Shown here: piece by piece, positions 62,921 to 64,000 of the stretch
Layout: each line of letters starts with the position of its first letter
How positions within the stretch are numbered: the first letter of the stretch is position 1
Assembly (NCBI RefSeq): GCF_900446255.1
Contig: NZ_UIGI01000001.1
Coordinates: 2,444,763 to 2,508,762 of the forward strand
Source of the DNA: Buttiauxella agrestis
GTDB lineage: Bacteria > Pseudomonadota > Gammaproteobacteria > Enterobacterales > Enterobacteriaceae
Length of the DNA stretch: 64,000 nt
Direction: 5' to 3'
Position numbers and translations under genes: made by a program
The notes under the pieces: model-generated
Seen by the model: the letters and a program-made list of their open reading frames with translations, nothing else
What the model was told of the DNA's origin: nothing
Database searches by the model: none

Positions 62921-64000
62921 TCAGTATTCCTTAAACGCCAGCTCCAGGCGGGCGATCAGCGGCTTGAACAAGTAACTTAAGAAGGTTCGTTCCCCGGTTT
63001 TTATCGTTACGCTTGCGGGCATACCGGCTTTAATTTTGTAATCGCCAAGCAACTGTACGCCTTCTCGTGAAACCTGGACTTCTGCGAGGTAGTAGGGTTG
63101 TTGCGTGACTTCATCCATTAAACGGTCTGCCGAAATAGTCAGAACGCGAGCCGGAACCGACGGTAATAAAGCATGGTTGAGGGCAGGGAATAACACATCC
63201 ACTATTAGCCCTGGCGCCATTTTATCAATCGCATGCACCGGGATTTTGGCGTCTATTTGCAGAGGCTGCCCGGCGGCGACAATATCCATTAAATGTTCAC
63301 CCGGCTGGATAATCCCGCCGACGGTACTGACTTTAACATCCAGAACAATGCCATTAATCGGCGAGCGAATTTCGGTGTTATCCAGTTCATGCCGTGTCGA
63401 TACCAATTCATCTTCCAGCATCGCGACTTCTTTTTGTTTATCTGATAACTCGGACTCCACTTCGCGCAGGTATTGATGACGTACTTGATAGGCTTTGATC
63501 TTTAGCTCGTTTTGCTGGGATTTTAGTTTGGCAATATTCAGAATATCTTCGGAGACACTACTGGATATTTCAGCCGCTTCACGTTCAAGCACCAGTAATT
63601 GTGCTTTTGGGTAGTAGTTTTTTTCACTGAGCGCTCTGATGGCACCCAGTTCGCGGCTGATCAGCGTGAATTGGTGATCGCGGAATCCTTTTATTTTATT
63701 CAGGTTTTCGGTTTGCCCCACCAGGCCGTCGAGTGTTTCCTGAATCATTGATAATTCGTCCTGAATTGTTTTCCGGCGCGTATCGAATAGCTTTTCCTGG
63801 AGATTTCTTGCATCCGCCAGGCGTTTATTATTGGCGAACTGTTTTGTCAGGCTCGCATCGAAAGCGATAGTTTCCAGACCATCTCTTTCCGCCAGCAAAC
63901 GGTCTTCATTGCTTTTGGCTGAGATATATTGCGCGTTTAAGGCACTGAAACGCATGTCGAGTTGCATTTTGTCCAGGCGCACTAATATCTGATTTTTTTG
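62921..64000 (-). CDS. Type I secretion HlyD-family adaptor (N-terminus outside window)
   Basis: The frame remains open to base 64000, so the N-terminal cytoplasmic segment, membrane helix and part of the first lipoyl half are missing. The ~360 residues seen contain VRLDKMQLDMR at the top, a long coiled-coil hairpin (about the first 200 residues), IRSPINGIVLDVKVSTVGGIIQPGEHLMDIV (second lipoyl half) and a C-terminal barrel ending GERTFLSYLFKPL. This matches the LapC/PrtE-type membrane fusion proteins that export large RTX or adhesin substrates. The partner ABC exporter and TolC-like genes would lie beyond the right edge. Confidence 0.85.
   Translation of the reverse strand, partial: QKNQILVRLDKMQLDMRFSALNAQYISAKSNEDRLLAERDGLETIAFDASLTKQFANNKRLADARNLQEKLFDTRRKTIQDELSMIQETLDGLVGQTENLNKIKGFRDHQFTLISRELGAIRALSEKNYYPKAQLLVLEREAAEISSSVSEDILNIAKLKSQQNELKIKAYQVRHQYLREVESELSDKQKEVAMLEDELVSTRHELDNTEIRSPINGIVLDVKVSTVGGIIQPGEHLMDIVAAGQPLQIDAKIPVHAIDKMAPGLIVDVLFPALNHALLPSVPARVLTISADRLMDEVTQQPYYLAEVQVSREGVQLLGDYKIKAGMPASVTIKTGERTFLSYLFKPLIARLELAFKEY

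Noticed and set aside
1-64000. tRNA, rRNA, insertion sequence, integrase or prophage genes
   Set aside because: None recognised on either strand.

Overview
The window is a chromosomal segment of a member of the Enterobacteriaceae. Almost every gene is closely related to an Escherichia/Salmonella/Enterobacter-type protein: tsr, tyrP, ydcSTUV-patD, ortT, yiaVW, the rhm genes and the whole paa cluster are recognisable at near full length. The gene order, however, is not that of E. coli K-12; it is a mosaic of blocks that lie apart in K-12. Intergenic REP-type palindromes are frequent. I see no rRNA, tRNA, insertion sequence, prophage or CRISPR array, so this looks like core-plus-accessory chromosome dominated by catabolism and transport.

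Layout. 1-2.3 kb: the 3' end of an NfrA-type outer-membrane protein and a DUF4434 protein. 2.3-4.8 kb (minus): a CioAB-type cytochrome bd oxidase with a 40-residue third subunit. 5.0-6.2 kb: an AT-rich gene for a secreted YfaP/TPR protein. 6.4-8.8 kb: yjiR, a GNAT acetyltransferase and a VOC protein. 9.1-14.5 kb: the ydcSTUV-patD polyamine/putrescine operon. 14.6-18.6 kb: yiaVW, the toxin gene ortT, yqfB, ydcH, and a ferric-siderophore reductase with a PadR regulator. 18.7-20.4 kb: tsr with a flagellar sigma-28 promoter. 20.6-24.8 kb: the L-rhamnonate operon rhmRDTA. 24.9-26.6 kb (minus): a complete tripartite HipBST toxin-antitoxin locus. 26.9-34.5 kb: an eight-gene cluster combining two flavin monooxygenases, an M20 deacylase, a GNAT acetyltransferase and an ABC importer with two binding proteins. 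This is the enterobacterial counterpart of the Bacillus yxe/ytm operons for S-substituted cysteine salvage. 34.5-42.3 kb: a TetR gene with a divergent ABC membrane protein, tyrP, an orphan amino-acid binding protein with an M20 amidohydrolase, two LysR regulators and a DMT exporter. 42.4-61.2 kb: the complete aromatic amine/phenylacetate catabolon. 61.2-64 kb: a tiny His-rich lipoprotein, digH, and a truncated HlyD-type secretion adaptor.

How the genes work together. TynA (periplasmic) and FeaB turn phenylethylamine into phenylacetate; PaaK, PaaABCDE, PaaG, PaaZ, PaaF, PaaH and PaaJ take this to acetyl-CoA and succinyl-CoA; PaaX, PaaY, PaaI and FeaR control or protect the pathway. Pairs of TGNCA-N8-AAA sites, 21 bp apart, lie in front of both tynA and feaB although the two genes are now about 15 kb apart. 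YdcSTUV-PatD and RhmDTA are further self-contained catabolic modules.

The most interesting parts are the sulfur-salvage-like cluster with its undescribed 19-bp palindrome, the HipBST locus divergent from it, the shared 12-bp boxes in front of yjiR and the YfaP-like gene, the paired FeaR sites, and the 37-residue His-rich lipoprotein.
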